Assembly (NCBI RefSeq): GCF_039655865.1
Contig: NZ_JBBYXL010000003.1
Location: 434,001 to 498,000 of the forward strand
Origin: Prosthecobacter sp. SYSU 5D2
GTDB lineage: Bacteria; Verrucomicrobiota; Verrucomicrobiia; Verrucomicrobiales; Verrucomicrobiaceae
Direction of reading: 5' to 3'
DNA length: 64,000 nt
Shown here: positions 32,737 to 40,544 of the stretch, piece by piece
Layout of the letters: each line of letters starts with the position of its first letter
Numbering within the stretch: the first letter of the stretch is position 1
The notes under the pieces: generated by a model
What the model was told of the DNA's origin: nothing
Database searches by the model: none
The model's input: only the letters and a program-made list of their open reading frames with translations
Translations under genes and position numbers: made by a program

Positions 32737-34257
32737 TCACTCCAATTCCGGCGGCACATTCCCATAAGCCCAAGGGTTGCCGCCGAAGATGGCTTTGGGG
32801 TAGGTGAAGACGGGGCCGGGGGTCAGTTCTTTGGCGAGCTCGATGCCCGCATCGGCCATCTGGCGGCCGGCGGTGATGATGAGATTGCTGTAGGCGGTGA
32901 GGCGGGTTTCATAACCGCCACCGGCAGGGCCAAAGGCTTCCTCAGTGGGCACATAGCCGACGCTGCCGTTGGCCAGCTCCACGGGAAAGGTGAAGGGAAA
33001 CGGGCTGCCTTTTTTGATGTCGAGGCCGAACTGGACGAAGTATTCGGCGGGGTTGCTGACGAAGGCGGCGGGGCCGACCTGGATGACCTGGACCTCGCAG
33101 TCCACATTCGGGGAGACGGTGCAGAGGTGGTCCAGCATGAGGATTTCTTTGGCGAAGGTCCAGCCGGAGGTGTCGCCTTTGGGCTTACCGGCCTGGACGA
33201 TTTCCAGGCTTTTTTGCACCTTGGCAGGGGCCGGTTTGCGGCGCGGGATGGAGAGCACTTTCAGGCGGACATCCAGCGGGACCTCCGTGCCGCGCGGGGT
33301 GGAATAGAGGACTTTCAGCGCCTCGGCACCAATGCGGCCGCCGACGAGCAGCGCACCTTCTTCTCCGCCCATGCGGCGGGCGGTGCTGAGGTTGTCCACC
33401 TGGGTGACGTCGCCACAGGCCCCCTGCATGAAGACGACGGGCACCTGGCTGCCGAGCGCGCCCTGAATGGTTTTTTCCATGTAGTAGATCCAGTTGGCGG
33501 AGATGCCGCCAGGGCTGGTGGTGGCGTGGCAAGCATAGTTCACCATCACGCCCAGGAGCTGGCCGTTCATGTCCCAGGCACCGATGACGCCGACCTGCGG
33601 GTCAATGGGCCCGGCGTATTCCACGATGTCAGGATTCCCCGCGCCCGGGTGGCTCCAGCTCTGACCATTTTTCATGCGCAGACGGCGGTTGAAGGCGACC
33701 TTGTCCTCATGCCCGTAGCCGACGCAGATCTGCGCCGGAACGCGCAGCATCTGGGCCAGGCGCACGCCTTCGACGATCTCATGGGTGACCCGCAGGAGGA
33801 AACCGGGATCAGCGGCGGAGGACTCTTCATAAGCCAGCTTTTTGACGAGGTCCGAGGCGGTGTCGTATTCGCCGGGGAGGACCATGCCCACCGGGCCGGA
33901 GGAGTGGGAATGGGAGGCGCCGATCATGACGCAATCGCCCGGAATGGAGAGCTCCTTTTCAATGCGGGCCCGCGCATCCAGGACGACCTGACGCGGCACG
34001 ACCAAGGTATCCAGGCCGACAAGAGCGACGGTCTTCTTGCCATCGTCAAAAACGGCCACGCGGACCTTGCAGGCATCGTGAAATTTGCGGTGGTAGCTTT
34101 TCCCATAACCACCCGGCTGCTCCATGCCAATGCCGGGCGTGATGTCCCGCTCAGCAAAGCCCGCCCTGATTTTGGAGGCGGGCGCTGGCGCAGGCGCGGC
34201 GGTCTGGGCCCAGACGGCGGAGGTGAAGAGGCTGAGGACGAGGAAAAGCTTTCTCAT
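32737..34257 (-). CDS. Neutral/alkaline ceramidase-type hydrolase, secreted
   Basis: 506 residues from ATG 34257, with a signal peptide (MRKLFLVLSLFTSAVWAQ). The N-domain of neutral/alkaline non-lysosomal ceramidases is recognised: IRAGFAERDITPGIGMEQPGGYG, ASHSHSSGPVG with metal His, FMQGACGDV, and MVNYACHATTSPGG. It probably hydrolyses an amide or ester outside the cytoplasm; natural substrate unknown. The open frame runs 76 codons further upstream, but that stretch is translated repeat sequence (34365-34461) and is rejected. Confidence 0.83.
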   Translation of the reverse strand: MRKLFLVLSLFTSAVWAQTAAPAPAPASKIRAGFAERDITPGIGMEQPGGYGKSYHRKFHDACKVRVAVFDDGKKTVALVGLDTLVVPRQVVLDARARIEKELSIPGDCVMIGASHSHSSGPVGMVLPGEYDTASDLVKKLAYEESSAADPGFLLRVTHEIVEGVRLAQMLRVPAQICVGYGHEDKVAFNRRLRMKNGQSWSHPGAGNPDIVEYAGPIDPQVGVIGAWDMNGQLLGVMVNYACHATTSPGGISANWIYYMEKTIQGALGSQVPVVFMQGACGDVTQVDNLSTARRMGGEEGALLVGGRIGAEALKVLYSTPRGTEVPLDVRLKVLSIPRRKPAPAKVQKSLEIVQAGKPKGDTSGWTFAKEILMLDHLCTVSPNVDCEVQVIQVGPAAFVSNPAEYFVQFGLDIKKGSPFPFTFPVELANGSVGYVPTEEAFGPAGGGYETRLTAYSNLIITAGRQMADAGIELAKELTPGPVFTYPKAIFGGNPWAYGNVPPELE

Positions 34258-34364
34258 GGAGAGAGGATACAGGCCGGAAGGGAGATGTTTGCACGGCTTC
34301 CTCACGTCATTTTGACTTTTCATGACCTGTTTGTGGGGGGGGAGGAACAGTGGTGGATCTGAAT

Positions 34365-34461
34365 CTTCATCCTTGTCTTGTTCAAGACCTTCATCCGTGC
34401 CCCGTTCATGAACCGGGAAGAACACAGAAAGATGAAGACAAGGAACAAGGTCTCGATGAAG
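34365..34461. repeat. Inverted pair of GGATGAAG-type repeats (family R1)
   Basis: Two copies of a unit of the form GGATGAAG-N5-GAACAAG-N4-GGATGAAG face each other (34365-34396 reversed, 34430-34461 direct) around a palindromic centre TTCATGAA. The whole would fold into a long hairpin. The same arrangement recurs at 37342-37422, which makes it a dispersed element and not a local oddity. Confidence 0.8.
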
Positions 34462-34479
34462 AGCCAGACCCTCTGAAAT

Positions 34480-34510
34480 CTTCATCCTTGTCTTGATGAA
34501 GAGAAAGACC
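34480..34510 (-). repeat. Damaged R1 repeat copy
   Basis: CTTCATCCTTGTCTTGATGAAG begins like an R1 unit in reverse orientation but lacks the central GTTCAAG part. It lies on the left of the 266-base structured element; a complete R1 copy lies to the right at 34828, so the structured element appears to sit between the two halves of an R1 pair. Confidence 0.6.
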
Positions 34511-34530
34511 TTCCCGCCTCATCCTCCCCC

Positions 34531-34796
34531 CAGCCCGCAGGGCTGCCCGTGAATAGCCGGAGGTGAGGCGAGCCTGGGCGAGCTAACCTCCGGACACCCG
34601 CCACGATATGTCCGAACGACGATCTACTCCGCAGGAGTAGCCCCATCGGCCACGCCCGGTCTATTCATGCCGCGACCTGATGGGCCAACCCTGTCGGGTT
34701 GATCTTCAGCGTGGGTACGTCTTTCCCCCAACCGGAGGTCCAGCTCGCCAAAGGCTCGCCGACGCTCCGGCTACTCACGGGCAGCCCTGCGGGCTG
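34531..34796. mobile_element. Structured palindromic element with 60-base inverted ends
   Basis: A 266-base non-coding element. The left end starts CAGCCCGCAGGGCTGCCCGT and the right end is its inverse, followed inwards by TAGCCGGAG, GGCGAGCC, GGCGAGCT and CCTCCGG on both sides with a few differences. Inside are two more hairpins: CTACTCC-GCA-GGAGTAG (34624-34640) and CAACCC-TGTC-GGGTTG (34686-34701). The result is a cruciform or RNA-like set of stems. No transposase is encoded, so if mobile it would depend on enzymes elsewhere. It might also be transcribed as a structured RNA. Confidence 0.65.
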
Positions 34797-34827
34797 AAGC
34801 TCACATCTTTCCCCGATCCTCCAAACC

Positions 34828-34859
34828 GGATGAAGATCTTGAACAAGGTTAGGATGAAG
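34828..34859 (+). repeat. R1 repeat copy near rnhB
   Basis: GGATGAAG-ATCTT-GAACAAG-GTTA-GGATGAAG, an intact R1 unit in direct orientation, 59 bases before the rnhB start. It therefore overlaps the region where the rnhB promoter should be. Confidence 0.75.
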
Positions 34860-34918
34860 ATGGGGAGAGACGCCTTTATTTGACAGGGGTTTGCACCTGC
34901 ATGCATACTGGCTCCACC

Positions 34919-35536
34919 ATGCCCAGCCTCGAACACGAAAACCGCCTTCGGTCCTCCGGGCACCGGGTCATCGTGGGCATTGACGAGGCAGGACGCGGAC
35001 CGCTGGCGGGGCCGGTCTCGGTGGCGGCGGTGGTGCTGCCAGAAGCCTATGAGCACCCGCTGCTGAATGACTCCAAACAGCTCACGCATGCCAAACGCGA
35101 GCTGCTTTATGAGGAGCTGACGCAGGATGAGCGCATCCGCTGGCACTGCGTCATGATTGGCGTGGCGGACATTGACCGCGTGAACATCCTGCAGGCCACC
35201 TGGCTGGGCATGCGCCGCTGTGCGCTGGAGCTGGATCCCCGCCCTTGTGCAGCCCTCATTGACGGGCGGCCCGTGCGCGACTTTCCCCTGCCCCAGGTGG
35301 CGCTGGTGAAGGGCGACAGCCTCAGCTACTCCATCGCCGCCGCCAGCATCATCGCCAAGGTCAGCCGCGACCGCCTCATGGTACAGATGGCCCTGCAGTA
35401 TCCGGGCTACGGTTTTGAGATTCACAAAGGCTACCCTACCCCCCGCCATCAGGAGGCGCTGAAAAAACTGGGCCCCTGCCCCGAGCACCGACGCAGTTTC
35501 AGCCCGGTGGCGCAGATGGAGTTGGATTTGTTTTGA
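34919..35536 (+). CDS. rnhB: Ribonuclease HII
   Basis: Cleaves the RNA strand of RNA-DNA hybrids and starts removal of single ribonucleotides from DNA. 205 residues from ATG 34919, a normal size. Catalytic acids: DEAGRGPLAG (Asp-Glu, about residues 22-23), a further Asp in AALIDG, and Asp in SRDRLM. The segments LNDSKQLT and YSIAAASIIAKVSRDR are diagnostic. The frame extends 13 codons upstream with unlikely sequence rich in Cys and Thr. Confidence 0.95.
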   Translation: MPSLEHENRLRSSGHRVIVGIDEAGRGPLAGPVSVAAVVLPEAYEHPLLNDSKQLTHAKRELLYEELTQDERIRWHCVMIGVADIDRVNILQATWLGMRRCALELDPRPCAALIDGRPVRDFPLPQVALVKGDSLSYSIAAASIIAKVSRDRLMVQMALQYPGYGFEIHKGYPTPRHQEALKKLGPCPEHRRSFSPVAQMELDLF

Positions 35537-35631
35537 TGCGTTTAGGCATCTTGGGATATTGCTTGCAGATTTCGCTTTAAACAAAGTCACGGGAGCGATA
35601 AAAGCGGGACGTTGCAAGGTGCATCGCTCTT

Positions 35632-37296
35632 ATGAAAATCACACCGCTCCTCAGCCTCGCCGCCGTATGCCTGCTGGCCCAGTGCAACAAATCAGCCTCC
35701 CCGGTGACGGTGATGGCGGAACCGCTTATGCCCAGCGTGCCGGTCATTACGGCAAATGCGTCTCCGCATTTCATGAAGGTGGCCTCGCAGCTTGAGCTGG
35801 GCGGCAGCGCTTTTAATTATGCGGACCAGGAAGGATTCATGGCGGCGGTCGCGGTGATGCTGGATGACGCGCTCCAGAACATGCCAGCTGAGCAGCGGCA
35901 GGACGTGCCGCCCGGGCTGTCCTTTGTGAAGCTGTTTGACGCCTTTGGCTTGAACAGTGTGAAGGCGATGGGCTCCAGCTCACGGCTGACGGATTCAGGC
36001 CTTTATCATTCCCGCTCCTATGCCTACATGCCCGGAGGGCGCAAGGGCCTGTCAACGCTGAACGGTGCAGAGGCACAGGGCTTTCTGACGCATGAAATGG
36101 CGCCGAAGGGCACGGACCTGGCGCTGGAGTTTCCCATTTATCTAAAGGCCATCGCCACGGATTCGCTGGCCAGTTTTATGGGCATGGCCCCGGCTGAGGC
36201 ACGGGCGGAGACGGAGGCCAAACTGGCGGAGCCCATCCCGCCGCTGGGCATCACAGTAAGGGAGCTGATCGAGAAACTGGATGCGCGGCTGGGACTCTTC
36301 ATCCGGGTGGATCCAGAGCAGCAGATGGCGGTCCCAGGAGCGGAATTTCCCCTGCCTGGCGTGGAGGCGCTCATCGTGGCGGAGCACCTGGGGTGGCTGC
36401 TGGAGCCGCTGAAGACGCAATTCATGCCCATGCTGCTGAGCCCGGCGCTGCCGGTGGAAGTGGAGGACAAGGACGGCATCCTGACCATTACTTTTAAAAT
36501 GCCCATGGGTCCTGCACCGATGGATTTCCAGCCGGTGCTGCGCTTTGACAGCAAGGCGGACCGGCTCATGGTCGCCACCCGCCCGGCCTTTATGTCGGCT
36601 GCACTGGAGGGCAAAGAACTGCTGGCGGCGGATGCCGAATTCCAAAAAGCCTGGACGGGCCTGCCGGACGAGGGCAACTCGGCGCTGTATGTCTCCCCCG
36701 TCTTTCTGAAGACCCTGCGCGGCATGATGCGGCAGAGCCTGGCCCTTTCCGATGAGCCGCAAGCCTCCAAGGAAATGATGGAAAAGGCTCTGGATTTCCT
36801 GACGCCGTATCTGGCCCAGGGCCAGGCCGCATGCACTGCCAATTCCGCTGACGGCACCCTGGGCGTGGCCAACCTGGCCTTTCCGTTGGGCAATTCCTCC
36901 ACCCTGGCCACCCTCACCACCCTGTCCATCGTCTCCTCTCTGGCCGTACCGGCTTTTAACGGCATGCAGACCAAGGCGAATGAAGCCAAGACCGGCAGTG
37001 AACATCTGCAGATTTTCACGGCTTTGATGGCCTATGCCGCCGACAATAATGGACAGTTTCCGGCGACTCTGGAAGAGCTGAAAACGGAAGGGCTGCTGGA
37101 CAGCAGCAGCCTGACCAGCGGTACGGTGTGGCTCTATAATCCGACGCTCCATGGCAGTTCACCGTCAAAGGCGATCCTGCTGGCCAGCGAGCCCGACCCT
37201 GACACGGGGTATCGTACTGTGTTACGCGTCAGCGGGATCACAGAAACGCTCACGGAAAGTGAGTTTGAAGAGCAGAGGGACGAGAATTTGAGGTGA
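35632..37296 (+). CDS. Large lipoprotein with a pilin-like C-terminal module
   Basis: 554 residues, lipoprotein signal MKITPLLSLAAVCLLAQC with lipobox LAQC. The main part (about 30-415) is a mixed alpha/beta secreted domain of unknown family. From about residue 422 the chain looks like the head of a type IV pilin/pseudopilin: a hydrophobic helix LTTLSIVSSLAVPAFNGMQ, then MQTKANEAKTGSEHLQIFTA and YAADNNGQFPATLEEL, very like the 'A...A..L..I..AL..YA.DN.G..P' pattern of verrucomicrobial pseudopilins. The prepilin peptidase site (GFTLVE) is missing, so it cannot be processed as a pilin. The role is unknown. Confidence 0.68.
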   Translation: MKITPLLSLAAVCLLAQCNKSASPVTVMAEPLMPSVPVITANASPHFMKVASQLELGGSAFNYADQEGFMAAVAVMLDDALQNMPAEQRQDVPPGLSFVKLFDAFGLNSVKAMGSSSRLTDSGLYHSRSYAYMPGGRKGLSTLNGAEAQGFLTHEMAPKGTDLALEFPIYLKAIATDSLASFMGMAPAEARAETEAKLAEPIPPLGITVRELIEKLDARLGLFIRVDPEQQMAVPGAEFPLPGVEALIVAEHLGWLLEPLKTQFMPMLLSPALPVEVEDKDGILTITFKMPMGPAPMDFQPVLRFDSKADRLMVATRPAFMSAALEGKELLAADAEFQKAWTGLPDEGNSALYVSPVFLKTLRGMMRQSLALSDEPQASKEMMEKALDFLTPYLAQGQAACTANSADGTLGVANLAFPLGNSSTLATLTTLSIVSSLAVPAFNGMQTKANEAKTGSEHLQIFTALMAYAADNNGQFPATLEELKTEGLLDSSSLTSGTVWLYNPTLHGSSPSKAILLASEPDPDTGYRTVLRVSGITETLTESEFEEQRDENLR

Positions 37297-37341
37297 GCTG
37301 AAAATCCCTAGGCAGATGTCACACAGCCCGGCTTCCAGCAT

Positions 37342-37422
37342 CTTCATCCTAGTCTTGTTCAAGACCTTTATCCGGCTTGGGAAAGCGGGAGGATGAAGGT
37401 CCCGAACAAGGTCTGGATGAAA
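37342..37422. repeat. Inverted pair of R1 repeats, second locus
   Basis: A reversed unit (37342-37373) and a direct unit (37391-37422), GGATGAAG-GTCCC-GAACAAG-GTCT-GGATGAAA, face each other around CGGCTTGGGAAAGCGG. The architecture is the same as at 34365-34461. It lies between the convergent lipoprotein gene (stop 37296) and the zinc-ribbon gene (stop 37455), where it may serve as a terminator. Confidence 0.8.
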
Positions 37423-37454
37423 ATTAGCAGCGACCGAGAGATTGCGATTCTTGG

Positions 37455-37697
37455 CTAAATCGACGGCAGGCCGCCGCGCTCGTTTTTGCTGCCGCAGGAG
37501 GGGCAGACGGTGATGTGGGCGGACTTGCGGGTGATGGCGTAGGTGCAGCCGCAGATGCGACAGAGGATGGCGATGCGGCGGCGGCTGGCCTCCCGCCGTT
37601 GCTCACGATAGAATGTGTAAAACCACATCAGACAAATAGTGGTCACGCCAATGAGCATGACCAGCATGATGAGCTGGGCGAGGCCGATGTTGATCAT
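37455..37697 (-). CDS. Small membrane protein with zinc ribbon
   Basis: 80 residues from ATG 37697. A membrane helix (about 5-27, LAQLIMLVMLIGVTTICLMWF) is followed by a basic stretch (YREQRREASRRR) and a cytoplasmic zinc ribbon: CRICGCTYAITRKSAH then CPSCG, two CxxC knuckles about 15 residues apart. The start overlaps the stop of the TonB-like gene (ATGA). It is the last gene of the four-gene exbB-exbD-tonB-like unit, which suggests it works with that energy-transducing complex. I know of no described family with this role. Confidence 0.75.
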   Translation of the reverse strand: MINIGLAQLIMLVMLIGVTTICLMWFYTFYREQRREASRRRIAILCRICGCTYAITRKSAHITVCPSCGSKNERGGLPSI

Positions 37698-38431
37698 CGG
37701 GAGCCGCCCTCCTCCCGACGGCTCCATTTAAAGGAAACCTGCGCCCATTCCACCTCCGACTCGGCTGGAGCAAAGCGCATCTGCATGATGAAATGATGCA
37801 GCTTTTGATTGATGTCCGCGTCGTCCGAAGAACTGAGAGGCAGGGCCATCATCACGCGTCCGCGCGGGCCCACGGCCACCTGGAAGCGCGGGCGTGTGAC
37901 ATCCGCCAGGGGCACCTCCGGGATGACCAGGCTGCTGCGGGCACGCCCCGCGGCAGGCCCTTCGACTGCGGCGCGCAGCACCTGTGGTGGGGCGGGCGGG
38001 GGGCGCTTCAGCTTCGGGGCGGGCAGGGGCGGCAGGATGTCCATCTCCTGCGCAAAAAGGCGTGCCTGCCTGCTGGCATTCAGCCCCGCGGGCAGAGGTT
38101 TCAGGCGCAGCTCGTATCCGGCATAGCTGGGGGTGAATTCCGGCAGGGTCAGCCCTGCGGGAGGCTCCGTCACGGCCGGCTCCGAAGGCAGCATGCCAAA
38201 GCTGCGGTCCATGGCCTGATGGATCAGCGCCCGTTCAGCGGGTACATTGGGATTCAGCAGGAGCACCCGCTGCGGCCGGACATCCACCGGGCGGGATTCC
38301 GGCGTCACCACCCGGAAGACGATGAACATGCCAACGATGGCCACCAGGGTGAGCAGCATGGACAGGCCCATGCGCAGGAAGCTGCGGTCATGCGCGTGCC
38401 AGTCAAAGGTGAGCGGGCGTTCCGGTTTCAT
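37694..38431 (-). CDS. TonB-like membrane protein with proline-rich linker
   Basis: 245 residues. N-terminal anchor helix (about 23-42, MLLTLVAIVGMFIVFRVV) after a short cytoplasmic part, a linker with PPLPAPKLKRPPPAPPQ (about 130-150), and a C-terminal globular part (about 165-240) with PRFQVAVGPRGRVMMALPL and MQMRFAP. This is the layout of TonB/TolA, including the 'v.v...G.v......s.' start and the 'lr...F.P' end of TonB C-domains, though the similarity is loose. It overlaps exbD by 4 bases and the zinc-ribbon gene by 4 bases. It probably links inner-membrane ExbBD to the periplasm. Confidence 0.68.
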   Translation of the reverse strand: MKPERPLTFDWHAHDRSFLRMGLSMLLTLVAIVGMFIVFRVVTPESRPVDVRPQRVLLLNPNVPAERALIHQAMDRSFGMLPSEPAVTEPPAGLTLPEFTPSYAGYELRLKPLPAGLNASRQARLFAQEMDILPPLPAPKLKRPPPAPPQVLRAAVEGPAAGRARSSLVIPEVPLADVTRPRFQVAVGPRGRVMMALPLSSSDDADINQKLHHFIMQMRFAPAESEVEWAQVSFKWSRREEGGSR

Positions 38432-38844
38432 CGGACCATGGGCGCTGAGGTGGGGGTGGTGGAGAGGGCCGCCTCATAGCCGAGCTCCTGGGCCAGGTTG
38501 ACCACCTCCACCACGCGGCCGCTGGGCGCCTGGCGGTCGTGATGGATGATAACCCGCCGTTCTCCGGCACGGCCTTCCACCAGCCTCTCGGTCAGCTCCT
38601 CAAAAGTTACCCGCTTGCCATCAAAATAGAGCGGAATCTCAGTCCCCGGGGCGATGGTGATGATGTGGGCGCGGTCAAAGCCGGTGAGCCGGCTGGAGGA
38701 GCGCGGCTTTTCCACCGTGATGCCGGACTGGATGACGAAGCCGCTGCTAAAGAGGAAATACACCAGGAGCAGCAGAATGGCATTCAGCAGCGGGGTGATG
38801 TAGAGCCAGGGACTTTGCCTCGGCAGATGACTTTCAAGCTTCAT
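38428..38844 (-). CDS. exbD: ExbD/TolR biopolymer transport protein
   Basis: 138 residues. An N-terminal helix (about 17-36, PLLNAILLLLVYFLFSSGFV) carries no Asp at the usual centre but has Asn (LLNAIL), which departs from the family's essential aspartate; the periplasmic part (45-130) contains ITIAPGTEIPLYFDGKRVTF and VIIHHDRQAPSGRVVEVVNLA, the typical '..i..D....g.vv.v...a' pattern of ExbD. It lies 38 bases after exbB and overlaps the TonB-like gene. The missing Asp is notable because it is the proton-relay residue in E. coli. Confidence 0.82.
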   Translation of the reverse strand: MKLESHLPRQSPWLYITPLLNAILLLLVYFLFSSGFVIQSGITVEKPRSSSRLTGFDRAHIITIAPGTEIPLYFDGKRVTFEELTERLVEGRAGERRVIIHHDRQAPSGRVVEVVNLAQELGYEAALSTTPTSAPMVR

Positions 38845-38882
38845 CGGTGGCTGGGCAGATGGGGGTGCCGGGGCAGTTTAAC

Positions 38883-39581
38883 TCAGGCGCGATGTCCGCG
38901 CGAGCGTCCTTTTGTCTGCGGGTGGGCAGATTCTTCCATTCCGGCCTGGCGGAATTCCACAATGTTATCGGTGGTCTTGGCGTCCTCGATGAGGTTGACG
39001 ATTTCCACGCCGGCGCGCTCCAGATCATGCATGATGGAACGGGAGCGGGCGCTGAGAAAGGCGTAACAAAGGTAGGCCGGAATGGCCACCACCAGGCCGA
39101 GGGCGGAGGTGATGAGGCTCTGATACACGCCCCGGGCGACTTCTGCAGGGGTGGTGATGCCATTGGCGGAGGAGAGATTGGTAAAGCTGTCCAGCAGCCC
39201 GATCATGGTGCCGAGCAGGCCGACAAGGGGGCCGACGTGGGCGATGGCGTTCAGAATACCCAGGTAACGTTCCAGGCGCGGCACCTCCAGCTGCCCGGCC
39301 TCCTGGACGATCTCCTTGAGCTGCTCACGCGGGGCGTGGTGGCGGAGAAGCGCCGCGTGGATGACCCGGCCTGCGGGTACCCGGGTGGCCAGGGCTTCTT
39401 GCAAAGCTTCGGCGTAGTTGCGCTTGCGGATCAGCGCGGCAAGCCCTGCCAGAAACTCCCCGATGTTCATCGTCACCCGATGATAATAGGAGAGACGTTC
39501 CAGAAAAATGGCGATGGAGAATCCCATGCAGGCCATGAGTAGCCATACCAGGGGTCCTCCTTTAGAAATCAGTTCAGTCAT
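38883..39581 (-). CDS. exbB: MotA/TolQ/ExbB proton channel family protein
   Basis: 232 residues from ATG 39581 (MTELISKGGPLVWLLMACM). Three membrane helices, with the family's strong signature in LGILNAIAHVGPLVGLLGTM and IGLLDSFTNL, then ARGVYQSLITSALGLVVAIPAYLCYAFL, where the conserved Thr and Gly/Pro pattern is kept. It would form a pentamer channel around an ExbD dimer and drive TonB-type energy transduction. First gene of a four-gene unit, divergent from trpF. An upstream start at 39650 lacks plausible sequence. Confidence 0.92.
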   Translation of the reverse strand: MTELISKGGPLVWLLMACMGFSIAIFLERLSYYHRVTMNIGEFLAGLAALIRKRNYAEALQEALATRVPAGRVIHAALLRHHAPREQLKEIVQEAGQLEVPRLERYLGILNAIAHVGPLVGLLGTMIGLLDSFTNLSSANGITTPAEVARGVYQSLITSALGLVVAIPAYLCYAFLSARSRSIMHDLERAGVEIVNLIEDAKTTDNIVEFRQAGMEESAHPQTKGRSRGHRA

Positions 39582-39745
39582 GTCGTTGCGGTGTGCCCAG
39601 GCGGACGGGAAGCTCGAGCAAACTGCACGAAGCTTCTTTTGTTCCAGCATGTTTTATGCCTCTTGATTCGAATTGTAAACCTGAGAATCGTAAACTTGCC
39701 TTCAGCCCCCGGTAAGTTCTTTACACCTCCCGCCCACTTTTCGTC

Positions 39746-40396
39746 ATGTTCCCCCACACCCCTTCCCCCCCCGCTGTGAAAATCTGCGGCATCACCCAGG
39801 AACAGCAGGCACGCGATATCATCGCTCTGGGGGCAGATGCGCTGGGCATCAATTTCTGGCCCAAGTCCAAACGCTATCTGCCCGTGGAAAAAGCCGCCCT
39901 CTGGCTGCCGGAACTGCGGGCGGCAACGACACTCGTGGCTGTGATGGTGAATCCTGACCGGGCGCTGCTGGACCGGTTGCTGGCGGATGGACTGGCGCAC
40001 ATTTTGCAATTGCACGGAGATGAGCCGCCAGCTGAGGTGGAGCGGCTTATGGAAGCGGGTGCCCAGGTGATCAAGGCCCTGCAAATCCGCGACCGGGATT
40101 CCCTGGACCAGATCGGCCAGTTTCCCTGCGAGACTCTACTGCTGGATGCCTACAACCCAGGCCTCTACGGAGGCACCGGGGAAACTTTTCCCTGGGACCT
40201 GGCCGTGGCCGCCCAGGAGCGGTATCCGGAGAAAAAAATCATCCTCTCCGGTGGTCTGACGGCGGCCAATGTGCGGGAGGCCGTGCAGCAAACGCATCCT
40301 GCGGCGGTGGACGTGGCCAGCGGCGTGGAATCGGCCCCAGGGATCAAGGATCTAGACCTGGTGCGGCGGTTTATTGAGCAGGCCCGATTGGGGTGA
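39746..40396 (+). CDS. trpF: Phosphoribosylanthranilate isomerase
   Basis: Tryptophan synthesis, Amadori rearrangement of PRA to CdRP. 216 residues, single TIM barrel. Catalytic Cys in VKICGIT (about residue 14) and catalytic Asp in LLLDAYNPGLYGGTGETFPW; phosphate-binding GGLTAANVREA and VDVASGVESAPGIKD near the end. It is not in a trp operon; it is divergent from exbB and followed by the metalloprotease gene. Confidence 0.95.
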   Translation: MFPHTPSPPAVKICGITQEQQARDIIALGADALGINFWPKSKRYLPVEKAALWLPELRAATTLVAVMVNPDRALLDRLLADGLAHILQLHGDEPPAEVERLMEAGAQVIKALQIRDRDSLDQIGQFPCETLLLDAYNPGLYGGTGETFPWDLAVAAQERYPEKKIILSGGLTAANVREAVQQTHPAAVDVASGVESAPGIKDLDLVRRFIEQARLG

Positions 40397-40544
40397 AGGT
40401 GTGGGGTCTCTGCGCTGTGAAGCCCAGCAGACCGGCCACTCGCACCATGAGCTTTCCAGGCAGAGGGTCAAAGCCAGTCCGCAAAGCTTTTCCCTATCTT
40501 TTTCAATACTTGATCCAATAGACCGCACGGTTGCAGCGTTCCTT

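Larger units (their letters stand above)
34258..34918. repeat. Repeat-filled intergenic region (661 bases)
   Basis: No gene is supported between the ceramidase and rnhB starts. The stretch holds an inverted pair of a 32-base unit (34365-34461), a damaged copy (34480-34510), a 266-base structured element with long terminal inverted repeats (34531-34796), and another copy of the first unit (34828-34859). The two divergent genes must have their promoters inside or next to this array. Confidence 0.8.

Noticed and set aside
34258..34485. N-terminal extension of the ceramidase frame to 34485
   Set aside because: It translates R1 repeat sequence; a normal signal peptide begins at 34257.
34531..34796. 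HEARO/omega-RNA of an IscB-type system
   Set aside because: Structured and non-coding, but no IscB/IsrB-like gene is adjacent and I cannot match the known RNA consensus.
34680..34883. 67-codon frame in the repeat array
   Set aside because: Lies across the structured element and R1 copy, no start context or protein features.
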